Assembly (NCBI GenBank): GCA_027924585.1 | Contig: BSBM01000870.1 | Location: forward strand, 2,728,001 to 2,792,000 | Reading direction: 5' to 3' | DNA length: 64,000 bases | From: Larix kaempferi | Taxonomy: Eukaryota; Streptophyta; Pinopsida; Pinales; Pinaceae | Notes under the pieces: model-generated | Told to the model about the DNA's origin: nothing | Databases searched by the model: none | What the model saw: only the letters and a program-made list of their open reading frames with translations | Translations under genes and position numbers: made by a program | Shown: positions 1-11,623 of the stretch, one piece after another | Position numbering within the stretch: position 1 is the first letter of the stretch | Layout of the letters: each line of letters starts with the position of its first letter

Positions 1-800
1 TTTTCTTAGATCCATTAAGAAAAAGGTGAGCAAGACCTAGCTTGCAATACATACCAATGTTATCAACACATTCCAGTCAGAAAATTTTCATCAACTACTG
101 CACTCATCAATTCTTCTTCAATAACCATGTCCACTTACACCTCTCTATCGACTCATTTTGTTGTAGGTGTCATTGTCATCAATCTGTCTGTACCAATATC
201 TACAAGTCAACATTGCATCATCACTTCAGCTTACATTTTGTTGTACAATAAACAAACATATCATCATTCTGTCCACAAGCATATCATCAACCTATCGTCA
301 ATCATATTTGTCCTCAAACATGTCATTAATTTACATTTTGTCCAGCTATCTCTATCACTGTTTGTCCTAATTTCAGTCCTCCATATGTTCAACAAAATCA
401 CCAAACTGCTTCGTCAGTGATGCCCGAAAATCAGAGAAAAATAAATGAGAAAAGATTACTTCGTTGCTGCTCCTGTGGATTTGCTGCTGCCTCAGAGCAC
501 CCCTGAAAATATCAGACCTCTATCTTACTCCACTGAAATCCACATACACATTCACACTTACGAAATAGAGCATTGGCTCTTATTTATATGCACCTTTCCA
601 TAAATTCTGGGAGCCGACATGATACATATATTTTATATTTTTATCTTTAATTTGTTTGTATCAATGACTGAGATGACTTGTCATATAGTTTTCAAATTAT
701 TCTTAGGAGAGCCTTCTTTTCTTGAGTTTCTCACAATAAATATTTTCCATGACATTATTTAATAATCCCAGATATTATGTAAACATGTCCTCGTTCAATC
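1..800. other. No gene seen
   Basis: AT-rich sequence with only short chance reading frames on both strands. No protein motif, splice pattern, terminal repeat or tandem periodicity could be recognised. Confidence 0.5.
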
Positions 801-814
801 CATTAATCATCAAG

Positions 815-1262
815 GATTTGCGGGCATGTCAATCAATGGTGGCGGGGATTTTCTCCATAAGCCTATGGGCATCTTTTCAAACAGCTGGCGGGCATTCTTC
901 CTTAGGCATGCAGGTATTTTCTAGTAGGCCTACAGGCATATTTCAAAGAGCATGCGGCATATTCTCCAAGGCCCGCGGGTATTTATTCTACACTGTTGCA
1001 GGCATCTTCTCCATAGGCTTGCGGGCATTTCCTTTACTGCTTCGGGCATATTCTCCATAGGCTTGTAGGAATTTCCTTCACTATTGTGGGCATATTTTCC
1101 AAATTCTGGTGGGAATTTTCTTCTTAAGCTAGTGGGTATTTTCTCTTCCAAGTGTGGGCATATGTTGTCACTACTGGCAGGAATTTGTACTAAGCCTTCA
1201 TTAAGCTTGTGGACATCTTATCCATTGCTGGTGGGCATTTTATTTTGTAAGTTGCGGTAATT
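815..1262. repeat. Degenerate tandem repeat with GCGGGCAT motif
   Basis: A loose repeat of roughly 30-40 bp. Each unit carries a variant of GCGGGCAT followed by TTTCTCCATAGGCTT. Variants appear near 840, 890, 955, 975, 1020, 1050, 1085, 1105 and 1225. The units are too diverged for a fixed length. Short frames across it on both strands are products of the repeat, not genes. Confidence 0.6.
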
Positions 1263-2864
1263 TTTCTAAGGCCAAGACGGCCACAATCATCTTCCAATCA
1301 AATCATTCATGAGGGCATCATAACATCCATAATATCAAAGTGTACCCTAATAAGTCATCATTAGCATAGTGGCCTCAAAGACCAACAAGTCACCAAGGGT
1401 GGGCTTCATGACATCATCAAGCCACAAATGACCACATAATGGGTCATTTGTACCAACTAGTGTTCGAATCCCCAAACCACCCATGTCATGCTTACCATGT
1501 CATCAACCTTGTTACTCATTTTTTATTAATGGCTTGTCCTTCTTGCCATGTCACCAACTTCGTTATTGCTTTATCATTAATGTATTGTCATCAATGACAA
1601 CCTTTCTCATCAAGGTTTTTTAAAGTCCCATTATTGATTCTCTCTTTGGTGACACTTCTAGTGACAATATTTTATTATCCCTCACCAATAATCTTTTATG
1701 TTACTTTTGGTGACTATAGAAAAATGTTTGTCACCAATGATCATTCTAATGGGTTTTTGGTGACACTATGTGACCATTTCTATATTATTTGACAAAAGAT
1801 AGTAGTTTAAGACCATCACTTGTATGGAGTATTTGTAATTAATATGTTTCTAAGGTCTTACTGGTCATAGTACCCACTCATAATATCTATAAGCAATCTC
1901 TAGTGGTTTTCCATAAGAAATGACTAGCAATTTATAACCATTCCAAAATGGATCTATAAGAAATCTCTATTGTTTTCTCATAAGAAAAATATATAAACCA
2001 TAACCTAGTGACCTTGGCCATGGGATCATATTTAGCTTCCTTGATAGAACCATGGGAATTATGTAGTTCTCTAGTTCAATTCACCTCTATGGTTTATTTG
2101 CTTAATCTTTGACCCTCAATAGCCTATAAATGGTAACTAGTCCTTCACTATTTGAGTGTGGCTCGACTAAAGTTCCCTCTTTCTATGAAAAATTAAATTG
2201 TAAAGTGCATTTTATGAATCCATGGATTGGTTAAACCATATTGGTATTGGATATATGAGTTATTTATCCATCTTATCCCCTCCCCCGTTTCCTATGAATC
2301 CACTCTATATGGTAGGGGTAAACTTCCTTTGGCCATTGAGTTCCATGAAATCAAGTACGAAAAATTCTTTACATAATTGATAAGATGCCTCCAACATCCA
2401 ATTATTTTTTTGGAAGTTCTCAAACACCATTTAATCTTTTAGATCTCACTTTTGGCATTGGTTACTTTGTATATTGTTTCCCCATGTTGTGAAGCTATAT
2501 ATGGGCATTCTATTTACTTGCACCACATCTTTCATTGTGTGATTCTTTGAGGTTTATTGATGTGGCCTTTGATTGCTTAAAAGAAAATTTTCTACATTGC
2601 ATTCATTCTTTTTTTCTTGAAGAGATAATCTCGTGTTACAAATTTGTCACTAATTTTCCTTATTTTTTACTATTCCTCTTAGGGAACATGGATTGGTGCC
2701 TATATTGCAAGAATGTGTGGCGAGAGGTTTTAGTTGGAAGGCCCTCACCTTTTTTCTTCACAAGCCCATAAGCAATAAATATCCATTTTCTTGTTGAGGT
2801 CATGACTTAATTGATGGCAGGTTAGGGCACCACACTATGTCATTTAAAAAGTGGGGTTTTCTCA
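1263..2864. other. No gene seen; cluster of GTCACCA motifs
   Basis: No coding signal. Between about 1380 and 1790 the words GTCACCA, TGGTGAC and GTGACA recur on both strands (gtcaccaag, gtcaccaac, ggtgacac, ggtgacta, tcaccaatg). They are irregularly spaced and could be remnants of an inverted or tandem repeat. Confidence 0.4.
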
Positions 2865-3140
2865 CACTAGTACAAAATGAGAGATAAGTGACTAGGCGAC
2901 TAAAAATATTCGTCACCACAATTTTTTCAAGAGATAAACTACCAAAATTTCTCAATTTCAAGTGATCTGGCTATGAACGACTAAGATAAATGACTAATTT
3001 AGTCATGGGATAAAATATACCACTAGATAAAAAGTGGCTAAAATAAAAATGACTAACTTAAATGACTAATTTAGTCACATGAATACAAATATGACTAACT
3101 AACAATGACTAAGAATATGAATTAGTTGTTTCTATTAGTG
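2865..3140. mobile_element. Small CACTA-ended element, candidate MITE
   Basis: The left end reads CACTAGTACAAAAT and the right end reads TGTTTCTATTAGTG, which is CACTAATAGAAACA on the other strand. The first CACTA is shared and the rest is imperfect. The interior repeats GACTAATTTAGTCA-like words, as non-autonomous CACTA elements often do in their subterminal regions. It lies just before an LRR-kinase fragment. The 3-bp flanks (tca and att) do not match, so a target duplication is not confirmed. Confidence 0.45.
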
Positions 3141-3152
3141 ATTTATAGTTGT

Positions 3153-3379
3153 GTAAATGGACTGGAGTCATCTGTGATGGAAACAACATGTTTGTTGTGG
3201 GTATAGACCTTTAAAACTTGAATATCACTGGAACAACTGCTTCTAGTATAGGTCAATTGAGTAATATGAGAGATTTGAACTTCTACATGAATAATTTTGG
3301 TGGGGATTTTCCATCTGGGATGTTGAATTGCACCCGTCGACTACCAAACCTGGAGTTGTCTCAGAACGTGTTTGTTGGG
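3153..3379 (+). pseudogene. Leucine-rich-repeat receptor kinase fragment
   Basis: Translation gives CKWTGVICDGNN, the usual end of the N-terminal cap of plant LRR receptor kinases. After one frameshift and stop near 3208 come NITGT, SSIGQLSN, NNFGGDFPSGMLNC and PNLELSQNVFVG. These follow the LxxLxLxxNxxxG spacing of the HAESA-like class. Only the first one or two LRRs remain, with no kinase domain. The fragment ends abruptly in AT-rich sequence. It is a dead fragment of an extracellular-receptor gene. Confidence 0.7.
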
Positions 3380-3614
3380 TTCAATATTCGATGAAATATT
3401 ACAATGATATAGATAAAATCGAATATATTGTTAGAAATTAATTCAAACTTATGAAAAAATGAACTTTATTCCTTGGGTGCCCCGATGTTTGTCGTAAGTA
3501 CAATGCAATTCATTCATAGTCATGTTAATTATGGAAAAATTTCATTGCAAGTCTAATGCATAATTTCATACATATGAAATACCATATACCTATTTGAGAG
3601 GTCATAAAAGTTCT
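3380..3614. other. No gene seen
   Basis: AT-rich. It contains an imperfect inverted repeat (caatattcgat near 3382 and atcgaatatattg near 3419) but no coding signal. Confidence 0.4.
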
Positions 3615-4432
3615 CAAAATTTAAGGGGTGTAATTTGTAAAGGGTTAGAGGGTTAATGTGCATTGGATTGTAGTGTGTCCAAGGCCATAATGGGTAGGGG
3701 CTAAGTGTGTGAAGGGGCATTACTAAGTTACAGGGTCATTGCAATTATGGGGCAATGTGTGTCTCAATGCGTACTAGTAAGGGATTATGGTGTTTAATAG
3801 GTTGATTTTCATGTCATGGGTCCTATGGGTTAGGGTGTATAGTGTGTAAGGGATTACATGAGTTAGTGTGCATTGGGGCATCATGGTACATGTGTTCAAT
3901 ATGACAATGGGTTAGGGGTTAAGGTGTTTTAAGGGTCAATTGTCATGTTAGGTTTACTAGGGGTTTATAGGGTTTAGTGTGTAAGGGGATAGAAGGGTTA
4001 GTAATCATTGGGTGATAATGTGTTTGGGGCAATAATTGGTAGGGATAAAATGTGTGGATGGGTGTTACTATGTTGGGGGGTCATTGTGGTTATGGGGCCA
4101 TGTGTGTATAAGGTCATACTTGTTAGTGGTTATGGATTTTTTAGGATTCGACTATCATATCAAGGTTTTGAAGGGTTAATGGGTATAGTGTGTAAGGGGT
4201 TAGAGATGTTAGTGTGTACTGGTGTGTAGTATGTCTAGGGCTATAACAAACAAGGGACATGTGTTAATTTGGAGGTAAATTAGTGTGTTGGGGGGTCATT
4301 ACAAGGTGATACTTCTAGGGGGTTAAGGTGTTTTAGGGGTCAATTGTCATGTTAGGGGTCTTATGTATAGGGAATGTGATATTTAAGGGGTTAGATGGGT
4401 TAGTGTGATTTGGGGCATAGTTATTTAAGAGA
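3615..4432. repeat. G/T-rich degenerate long tandem repeat
   Basis: The plus strand is strongly G/T-rich and dominated by GGGTTAG, AAGGGG and TTAGTGTG words. An anchor resembling GTGTGTAAGGGGTTAGA followed by GGTTAGTGTG recurs near 3635, 3848, 3978, 4188 and 4390, so spacing is about 130-210 bp. A second shared block (ttaaggtgttttaggggtcaattgtcatgttag) lies near 3917 and 4322. This is an old repeat with a unit of about 200 bp or its multiples. Confidence 0.6.
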
Positions 4433-6371
4433 TCCATTCTATATCTCTATTTATCTTGAACTTTGTTTAATGAAATTGAGAATGGGACTTATTCATTGTA
4501 GAATGAGTTCCCTCGACGAGTCCTATTAGGGTAAAACAAGTGTTTGGTAGTATTCAAGTCTCGATGAATCTTATAATTCTGATTTGATAGTCTATCAAAT
4601 TTATGGTCTATCAGGTTTTTCCACTGGTTCATTTCCCATCGATCATTTGCTACTTGGGAGTCCATAGTTCATTAGGTTGAGAATGAGTTTGATCAACCTT
4701 AGCAATAGAAGACACAGGGTAAAGAAAGTTGTAGGTTATACCATGAATCGAGGATTTCGATAACACTCAAGAGTTTTGTGGAGAGGGTTTTGATTGATCA
4801 ATCTTGTCCTCTATGGCAGTTTTTTTTCCATGGCACTAATGTTTAGAAAATGAACCCAATGAATTGGTCGAGAGGTAAAGAGGTCTCTAGATCTATGGAT
4901 TCATGTGTGAAATTTTGTAGCTAGCATTATAGTTATAGAGCTTGATTAAGGATGATTTCCAAAACTTTGATTCCTTGCTAAATCGATAGTGGGATTGGCA
5001 TTATATCGTTAATGTTGGAGACTTGTTCATTGCTTTAGTCATATAACAAAGTTTGAAGATTGATTGGGAAGTTATAAAGATATCAATCCCTTAGAGAATG
5101 AGGGCACATCAAGGATTCAATAGAGTGCATCCATATTTTATGTCAATACTCATATGAGAGAGTGATTTGTTGTTGAGCATACAAATTAGAAAGGAATATT
5201 GAAGTTGGAGATCTAGAAATTGATCAGGCATTCACTAGTACAATTTAGAGCCAAATATCATCAATATGCCTATCATTGAATGGGATTTTTTTAGATGAGA
5301 AGTGGCAGAATATTCAAGTTGTTAGCATCGATACTTACTTTGTAAAAAGATTTTGTATCTCATTGTATTTTCACAAAAAAATGCCAATATCCCATTTCCT
5401 CAAACTTTAAAACTTGCCTAATGCAGGAGTTGTGTCAAGAGACGGAGCCAAAAGAAGTGCATACATACTAGAAACAAGGAGCTTCATCTGCAAATAATTT
5501 GCAATCAGGACCTGACATATGTTGGGGAATTCCAAGCAGTTTGATTGATAATAGAGCTATACAAAATCTGTAAATGTTTTTTTTTTAATTCAAAATATAT
5601 GTATATATTTAATTTTTTGTATTTGTTGATTTTTTCCCAATCCGATTCAAACTATTCACTCTTTTTCCTTGCCGATTTATTGCCGGTTCTGAGTCTGGTA
5701 GCATTGGTATACGAACAAACTCAGCAGTTGACAGAAGGCATTAACCAAAGAAGTCATCATTACACAACCAGTGAAGTGGAAATTTTATATCAGATTTGAG
5801 TGGGAATCTTGCAATCTTGAATTCATGGAATTTACTGTTGTATAAAAAATATGGTTACAATCGTGTTCTTTATTATAGTCCTTACATTGAGAACATGAAT
5901 TGCTCAATCGTTGGGTTCATTGGAGCATTTATAGACCTCTAGAAGTGACTTCTTTAGCATGTTACATTAGCATTACTTTGTTCTTCTAGAAGTGGCTTCT
6001 ATGCGTTGAATAGTTCGTAATTGTGAAAATATCCCCAGATGTGATTTTTCACCTATCTTTGTTCATTGATTGGTATTCATATTAATAGAATTCAGTGCTC
6101 ATAATTCAAGCTATTGAATTCTCTTCATAGTCTCAATTTCTCAATTTGGTGACTTTATTATTCAATCTTTGTATTGTCTGCTTCTCAAGCTACTAGAATA
6201 TAACTTAGAAGCCAATTTTAATTGGAAGAATATTTTTCAAATGAAATGAGACTATGAATTGGATACAACTGTACTTTGCATGCCTATATATACATTGAAT
6301 TGTGTAATCTCATTTAATTCATTGATAAAATAGTTCTTGGAAAAGCATTAACATATGAATTGGAATTTTCC
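4433..6371. other. No gene seen
   Basis: About 1.9 kb without a recognisable gene, element end or array. CACTAGTACAA occurs once near 5232 and matches the left end of the CACTA-like element at 2865, but no partner end was found. Confidence 0.4.
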
Positions 6372-6579
6372 TCTAGGGTGTAGATCAGTTGGTGATAGGG
6401 TGCATTCTTAAAACACTCCTTGTGATGTCGTGGTTTCAAACCTTGATCAAGCCCTGTGTGCCGCATGTAGGGAAGCATTGGTATGACTAGGGGTATAGTG
6501 GTAGTGGATTGGAATTCTCCTTGTGTCATGTGAGTATGATCCTGACGCCAGTTGTTAATTCCCCTAGTTTAAAAAAAAA
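6372..6579 (+). mobile_element. tRNA-derived SINE candidate
   Basis: TAGATCAGTTGG at 6381-6392 matches an RNA polymerase III A box, and GGTTTCAAACC at 6432-6442 is one or two bases from a B box (GGTTCGANNCC). Their 39-bp spacing fits a tRNA-derived promoter. The unit ends in a run of nine A at 6571-6579, as expected for a SINE tail. A near-repeat of ttggaattttcct (6360) occurs at 6509, inside the unit, so target duplications are unclear. It is not a functional tRNA: no acceptor stem is evident. Confidence 0.5.
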
Positions 6580-7723
6580 TTGCTTGTTTTGAACATATAT
6601 GGCGTTTAGAAGTGGTAGAATTTAATCTTGTATATGTAACTCTTGGCGTAGTATAGTGTTACACCACATCTATTGCTACACTAATGTAATGATAACTCTT
6701 TAGTTGTTCAATAAGTGTCATTCAGATTAGGTCTTATTGTAACAATTAGTTTTTCTTCTGATTTTTTAAAATCAACTGTCAACCGGAAAAGGCTGATGGA
6801 TCTCATCTTGAAACATAGATACAGATTCAAAGAATATAATTGTCATACTCTCAAAGTGTTAAAGTTAGACCTCTTCTATGTTGGTGTATATGTTGATCGA
6901 ACTAAGGCATGGCATCTCATGAGTTTCAATGAGTAGAAAGTGCATAGGGTGAAAAGGAAGCAACCAACTACAACTAGAATGTTGAACATAAAGTTGGCCA
7001 CACTATCTCTTAATATTGACAACTTTTCTAGAAATAAATTAAGTATTATATTTGTAAGTAACCAGTCTAATATCTATTGTTTTGTTTTGAACTGTATGTT
7101 TTGTTTTGATAGTATAGGGTGAATTTGTATGAATGGGACATAAAAGATGCCCTATAATGTCTTGAAAAGGCTTATAAGTGAATATGTAACCATGGAGGTC
7201 TATTATTTTGTCTCTCAAATATATGTACAATTCACCTTTTTTTTAATAGGCATTGCAGAACTTGAGACCCCAATTTTTGTTTTTAAATTTTATGTGCATT
7301 TTGCATCGAATTCATGATATTTAAGGTAACTTTTTGTTTTTTAGAAGTTGGTGTCATGTTGTAAATGACTAACTCAGTATTTCTTTCTATTGGATTGTAG
7401 TGATTCTGAAAGCAAAAATGTAAATGCTACTGGTTGTCATGGTGGCAGTCTCTAATTTTGGGATTTACGGTTCGGTCCTCACCTAGTGCTACTTAATGTA
7501 TCTGTAATATGTATGATGGATGAATGAAATAGTTTTAGGACATGATGCATTAACCATAAAGTAAATGGTGCATTAGGTATTTTAAATAATAGCATACCAT
7601 AAAGGACATTTTCAATTCATGTTACCACATCTGATCTTTATAATTATATGAATTTATATGTAATGTTGCTTTCTATATATTTTTCCAAATGCATTCTTTT
7701 ACATACATTAGGAACATTTGTAG
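6580..7723. other. No gene seen; possible intron or upstream part of LCB2 relic
   Basis: AT-rich. An open stretch at 6715-6936 encodes 73 residues with no recognised motif and is probably chance. Confidence 0.35.
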
Positions 7724-8134
7724 GTTGACAAAGTCCTAGTCAGCTCTATGCAACATCTCTCTCCACCTTCTGCACATTAGGTCATATTAGCTCTAAAAGT
7801 GATTCTTATTGAAGATGGTTCAAATCGAGGTTAGGGGACCATATATATTTCTCTCTATATAGCATCTCTTTTTCTTGGTGATATATCTTCGTATAGTCTT
7901 TTGTTCTCTTCACTGAAAAGAAAGAATGTATAGTTTGTTTATCTGATCAATGATGAGTAAAAAAAGGTCGCACACATTCAATAAAATGGTAACATTTTTT
8001 GTGCTAATTTGTAGAAGATGGGATGTGAGGTTCTAGGAGACCATGATTCACCTGTTATGCCAATAATTCCCTATAACCTAGCAAAAATTCCAGACTTCTC
8101 CAGAGAATGCTTCAAATGCCATGTGAAGAAATTT
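7724..8134 (+). pseudogene. LCB2: Serine palmitoyltransferase subunit 2 (LCB2) exon pair, broken
   Basis: Two exon-like blocks. The first (7724-7829) follows an acceptor TTGTAG and ends AATCGAG before GTTAGG. It encodes LYATSLS in one frame, then LSPPSAH, a stop, and VILALKVILIEDGSNR in another, so it has a frameshift plus a nonsense codon. The second (from 8015, after TTTGTAG) encodes KMGCEVLGDHDSPVMPII and AKIPDFSREC. These match the C-terminal half of plant LCB2, the catalytic PLP-dependent subunit of the ER enzyme that starts sphingolipid synthesis. The PLP lysine region is not present. Intron remains, so this is not a retrocopy. Confidence 0.75.
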
Positions 8135-8522
8135 TTTCTCCATTATCATGTAGACGATTGAAAAATAATGTGGAAACTAGAAATAGCTCATAAAACAGGA
8201 AATCAAAAGTATGTGTTTAAATTGTTCCTAGAATAGGTGAACATTTTTGATTGCCAACATGAAAACATGTTCTAACTGACAAAACCCTTTTTTTTCTTTG
8301 AATTTAAGATTGGGTTTGTCTCATATATACTTTATGAATAACTGGTCATTCCAAAATGTTCCCACAGTCATGTTTTGGTCAACAAACTTTTAATTACACC
8401 TTTTCCTGGACCCCCAAAATTTATTGTCCATTTACTTTGGGTGTTGATCCTAAATGTTTTAGTTGCATTGTTTCATGTTTTATGTTTTGGGATGAGCACA
8501 TACATTATAATCAATTTATGGA
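8135..8522. other. No gene seen
   Basis: AT-rich spacer between the LCB2 relic and the minus-strand LINE relic. No motif recognised. Confidence 0.35.
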
Positions 8523-8940
8523 TTAGAAATAGTTTCTTCTAACGTGTATGATTTGGAATGTTTTAGAAAGATTCTTGTTCTTGAAGAATAAACCATATTT
8601 CTCTATAGTCCATCCCAGAGTCCAGTCATTCCATTTTGAATGCATCTCTATATAATTCTGTATGCATTTCCATATGCAAGTGTAATGTCTGAAAACGAGC
8701 AAGTTACAATATCCAAGCATTTTTTCCTGCCAATGAATGTTTCCTTAAAGCAAGGAAGATAATTTCTGCCGAACTGTTTTCCAACAGTGATGTAAGAAGG
8801 AACATTCCTAGAAGAGGTGCTCGAGGTTTTCAAGTTTGCTGCAATAAATGCACTTGTCATCTGCAAGTCCATTTTTGTCAAAGTGTGGATTCTCTAGGAA
8901 ACCCTTCATACAATGCTATCCATGAGAATACTTTGAGTTT
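8523..8940 (-). pseudogene. LINE ORF2 relic: RT-associated zinc-binding region
   Basis: Reading the minus strand gives KVFSWIALYEGFP, a frameshift, then DDKCIYCSKLENLEHLF, a stop, and ECSFLHHCW. CxxC...H....C with a following W is the zinc-binding domain that follows the reverse transcriptase in plant LINEs. The downstream part ends in a run with no further domain. At least one frameshift and one stop make it dead. It abuts a copia RT fragment on the same strand. Confidence 0.65.
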
Positions 8941-8985
8941 GTATAAGGAGAGGTCATGTAGGCCATTCTCTTCAAATCCATGGGT

Positions 8986-9213
8986 CTAAAACATACATGC
9001 TTGCTCTTCCAAGTGACCATTGAGGAAGAAAGAATTGAAATTCATCTGATAAACCATCCAATCAAATTGGGAAGTCAAAGAAAATATTAAACATATTAAC
9101 ATTTTTTTCACAACAGGGGCAAAGGTGTCTTCATAGTCAATGCCCCTCCAATCACAATTCCCTTGATTTAGTTTCTTGGATTTTAACCATGAACCATGAG
9201 GTGACCTAGACAC
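8986..9213 (-). pseudogene. Ty1/copia reverse transcriptase fragment
   Basis: The minus strand encodes GIDYEDTFAPVVK and, after a degenerate stretch, FLNGHLEEQACMF. These are the first conserved blocks of copia RT (IDYxETFxPVV and the AFLNGxLxEEVYM block). The catalytic Asp of the MDVKTAFLNG block is altered: the sequence here reads MNFNSFFLNG. There is no YVDD block. It is about 75 codons of a once 1,300-codon polyprotein. Confidence 0.8.
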
Positions 9214-11044
9214 AAAAGAGGAACCATGGGTTAATTTTTGTGGCTGAGAATAAAATCTGGGTTGATAATTTCTCTAAAACTCAGTTTTTGAATCCATTTG
9301 TGGATGGAAGCAACACTAAACAGTCATACAATTACCCTAAATCAATTATGGGCAGCAAGGAATTAAGTCATGTCATAAATGGACCTATTTATGTGGACCT
9401 AGTCCACTAAAAGCAATCTACAAGATGCAAGTATGGTCTACATGTGAAGCACTCTTGCAAGTGACACATGTCAAGCTTAAAGGTGTTGAAGATTCATAAG
9501 TAAGGATCTAGGGAAAGGGCACTCATCCAAGTTCCAATTGCTTCTCCTTCAAGGAATCGAATGCTCCATTGAGAGTTGTTTATGCTCCTTTTGATGGGAA
9601 ATACATTGTTGGAATTGGTCAGTATTATATTCCCTACCCAATTAAACATTAATGGGGATCAATGTAATGTTTATTTGGCCATTTTTTGACCACATCTATT
9701 CCAAGTATATATTAAGGGGGGATATTGGAATGTAATATTTACTTGGTCAGATATTCTTAATGCCGAATTTATTTCATTATTTGTGTCCCCAAGGAGTTTG
9801 TTTGAGATATATTAATGGATAATATTATGGTGTGTCCCTAATGGGCCTTAAATACCATTCATTACCATACACTCCTAAGTGGTCGTCCATGGATCACATT
9901 TGATGCTAGTGGGTGCCTCCTAGGTGTTCCACAATTCAGGTTATGGTCCACATTATATGTGACCATGATACCTATTTAGAAATATGCCTAACACATTTTT
10001 ATAAAGAGGTCTAAGCCTCGTTTCTACTTGTCTCAAATGAGAAAATATGTCTCTATTGATATTATCTTGAGAGGTGATATTATCTTGAGAGGTCATACCT
10101 AAACAAATCCTTGTATACTAGGTTATATTTCTCAATGTATAATGATTATCAGTGCTTGGTATAATTATGTTAACAACACAATGTCAATAATATCCAATAC
10201 CTTTTCTAAGAGAAATTGATTGTTATGGGCCTAAAAATGAGTTGTTACAGGTATGAAAATAATTTATTTCATGTCAAAAAATTAGTTTAGAAAATCTGCT
10301 GCAAAATTTTAGGGCCCTATCAGTGGAATACCAGCTCTAAAAATTTTCAAATTCTGCAATGGAAACTTTGGAAAATATATTGTAGTTGTTAAAAAACATT
10401 CTTAAAATAAATATTTTTTCTAGTGGAAAGTGTGTTATGGTTGTGGAGAAAATTAAAGTGTGCTATGAGGCTTGAGAAGTGAAGTGAAAGTGTCCAAGAC
10501 TCTGAAATGTGTGTCCTAGCTTTTTTCAAGCCTCCAATCAATTGTCCAAACCTATAGTAGTCCTGCAAGGACAAAGGTATGTCGATGGATTTATTTTCTA
10601 CTTGTTCCCTGGTGTGCTCAAGGTCCCCCATTCATTGTTCCTAGAAAACCCTAGTAGGATAGTGTATAAACCAACTCAAAAAACCCAAAGAATAAATATA
10701 TGAAAATGACAATGAAATGGCCAAACTGGGATTTTAGAACCTTCATGTGGTTCTAAAATTTGAATAGAAATTTCCCTGAGAAGGTATGGATGCTAACTTA
10801 GGAAAAATCCAAGGTGGTATGGTTGCTGCTCTTGGCCCCAGATAGTCTCTTCCAGAGTTCCAACAACAACACATTTAACAAAAAAAAACCCTACTCTAAT
10901 GCCCAAAACCATTTTATAGCTACTGATCCCACTCAAGCTTCTCTCCTTTTGTGTGTGGGATAAAATCTGTTAACTAACTGACATAAACTTCATCTTTAAT
11001 ACTAAGTGATTAGATATTGGTACTTTGTGTGGGTCATCTGATTT
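9214..11044. other. No gene seen; possible LTR edge
   Basis: No gene recognised. AAGGGGGGAT at 9714-9723 followed by ATTGGAATGTAATATT looks like a polypurine tract and LTR start, and TTGGAATTGGTCAG at 9609 is partly similar. I could not find the matching far end. A short direct duplication (gatattatcttgagaggt) occurs at 10057-10092. Confidence 0.35.
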
Positions 11045-11430
11045 TTTCTGGGTTCTCTAAACATTGTAACAACCCCTTCCCCACCTTTTGAATTGACTTT
11101 CCCCAAAGCAATTGGGGTGCTGGATGTTGTTATTTCACTTTTTAGCTACATCCATGTATCATCCTCCACTCACAAATCCTTCCACTAAATGAGGTATTCT
11201 GACAGTATCTTAGTCTTCATCTTCTTTTCCGGAGTTGCCAAAATGCATTATGGAATCAGAAGAACATGTCCATCATCTAGGGGAGGTAAGATATCTGAAA
11301 ACATAACATTTTGTCCTACCACTTTCTTCAAGCATGAGGCATGAAAGATGTTATGCACTCATGACCCTCTTGGCAATTCAAGAGTATATGCAAACCGTTC
11401 CACCGTTACTAGAACCTTATAAGGCTATAG
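11045..11430 (-). pseudogene. Ty3/gypsy chromovirus integrase tail and chromodomain relic
   Basis: Minus-strand translation reads PYKVLVTVERFAYTLELP, then VHNIFHASCLKKVVGQNV, LPPLDDG, ILATPEKK, SEYLI (stop) WKDL and VEDDTWM. This is the GPY/F end of a gypsy integrase followed by the chromodomain signature (YLIxWKxLxxEDxTWE). At least four in-frame stops, but I see no frameshift. In living chromoviruses this domain targets insertion to marked chromatin. Confidence 0.8.
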
Positions 11431-11472
11431 TATTTAATATTTAGGCTTGTTACCTCTTAGATTCTCACTCCG

Positions 11473-11623
11473 AAATGGAATTTATCCCTAGAAATGGAAC
11501 CAAAATCTTACCTCCTAGGTTCTCACTCTGATGTCAAAGTCCCAACCATACACATGAGAACCCAAAGGTGACTTTAGATAAGCTCCAATTTTGGTGCCAT
11601 TGCCAGGGATAAATTCCATTTCC
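11473..11623. repeat. Short imperfect inverted repeat
   Basis: AATGGAATTTATCCCTAG (11474) and its partner CCAGGGATAAATTCCATTT (about 11605-11623) are inverted copies over about 34 bp with a few mismatches and an 80-bp loop. A direct repeat (ttacctcttagattctcactc and ttacctcctaggttctcactc) starts near 11449 and 11509. They lie directly upstream (minus sense) of the gypsy chromodomain relic. Confidence 0.45.

Noticed and set aside
2861-3143. Firm CACTA transposon call
   Set aside because: The 3-bp flanks tca and att differ and the terminal repeats match only in the first bases; kept as a candidate only.
3615-4432. Interstitial telomere repeat
   Set aside because: TTAGGG-like words occur but never as a tandem TTTAGGG run; the real unit is about 200 bp.
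6372-6460. Functional tRNA gene
   Set aside because: A and B boxes are present but the acceptor and anticodon stems do not pair.
9700-9740. LTR edge with PPT-like AAGGGGGGAT
   Set aside because: No second LTR, PBS or TSD could be paired with it, so it is not listed as an element.
10389-10703. Overlapping frames on both strands near 10.5 kb
   Set aside because: No recognised motif, no splice context, AT-rich background.
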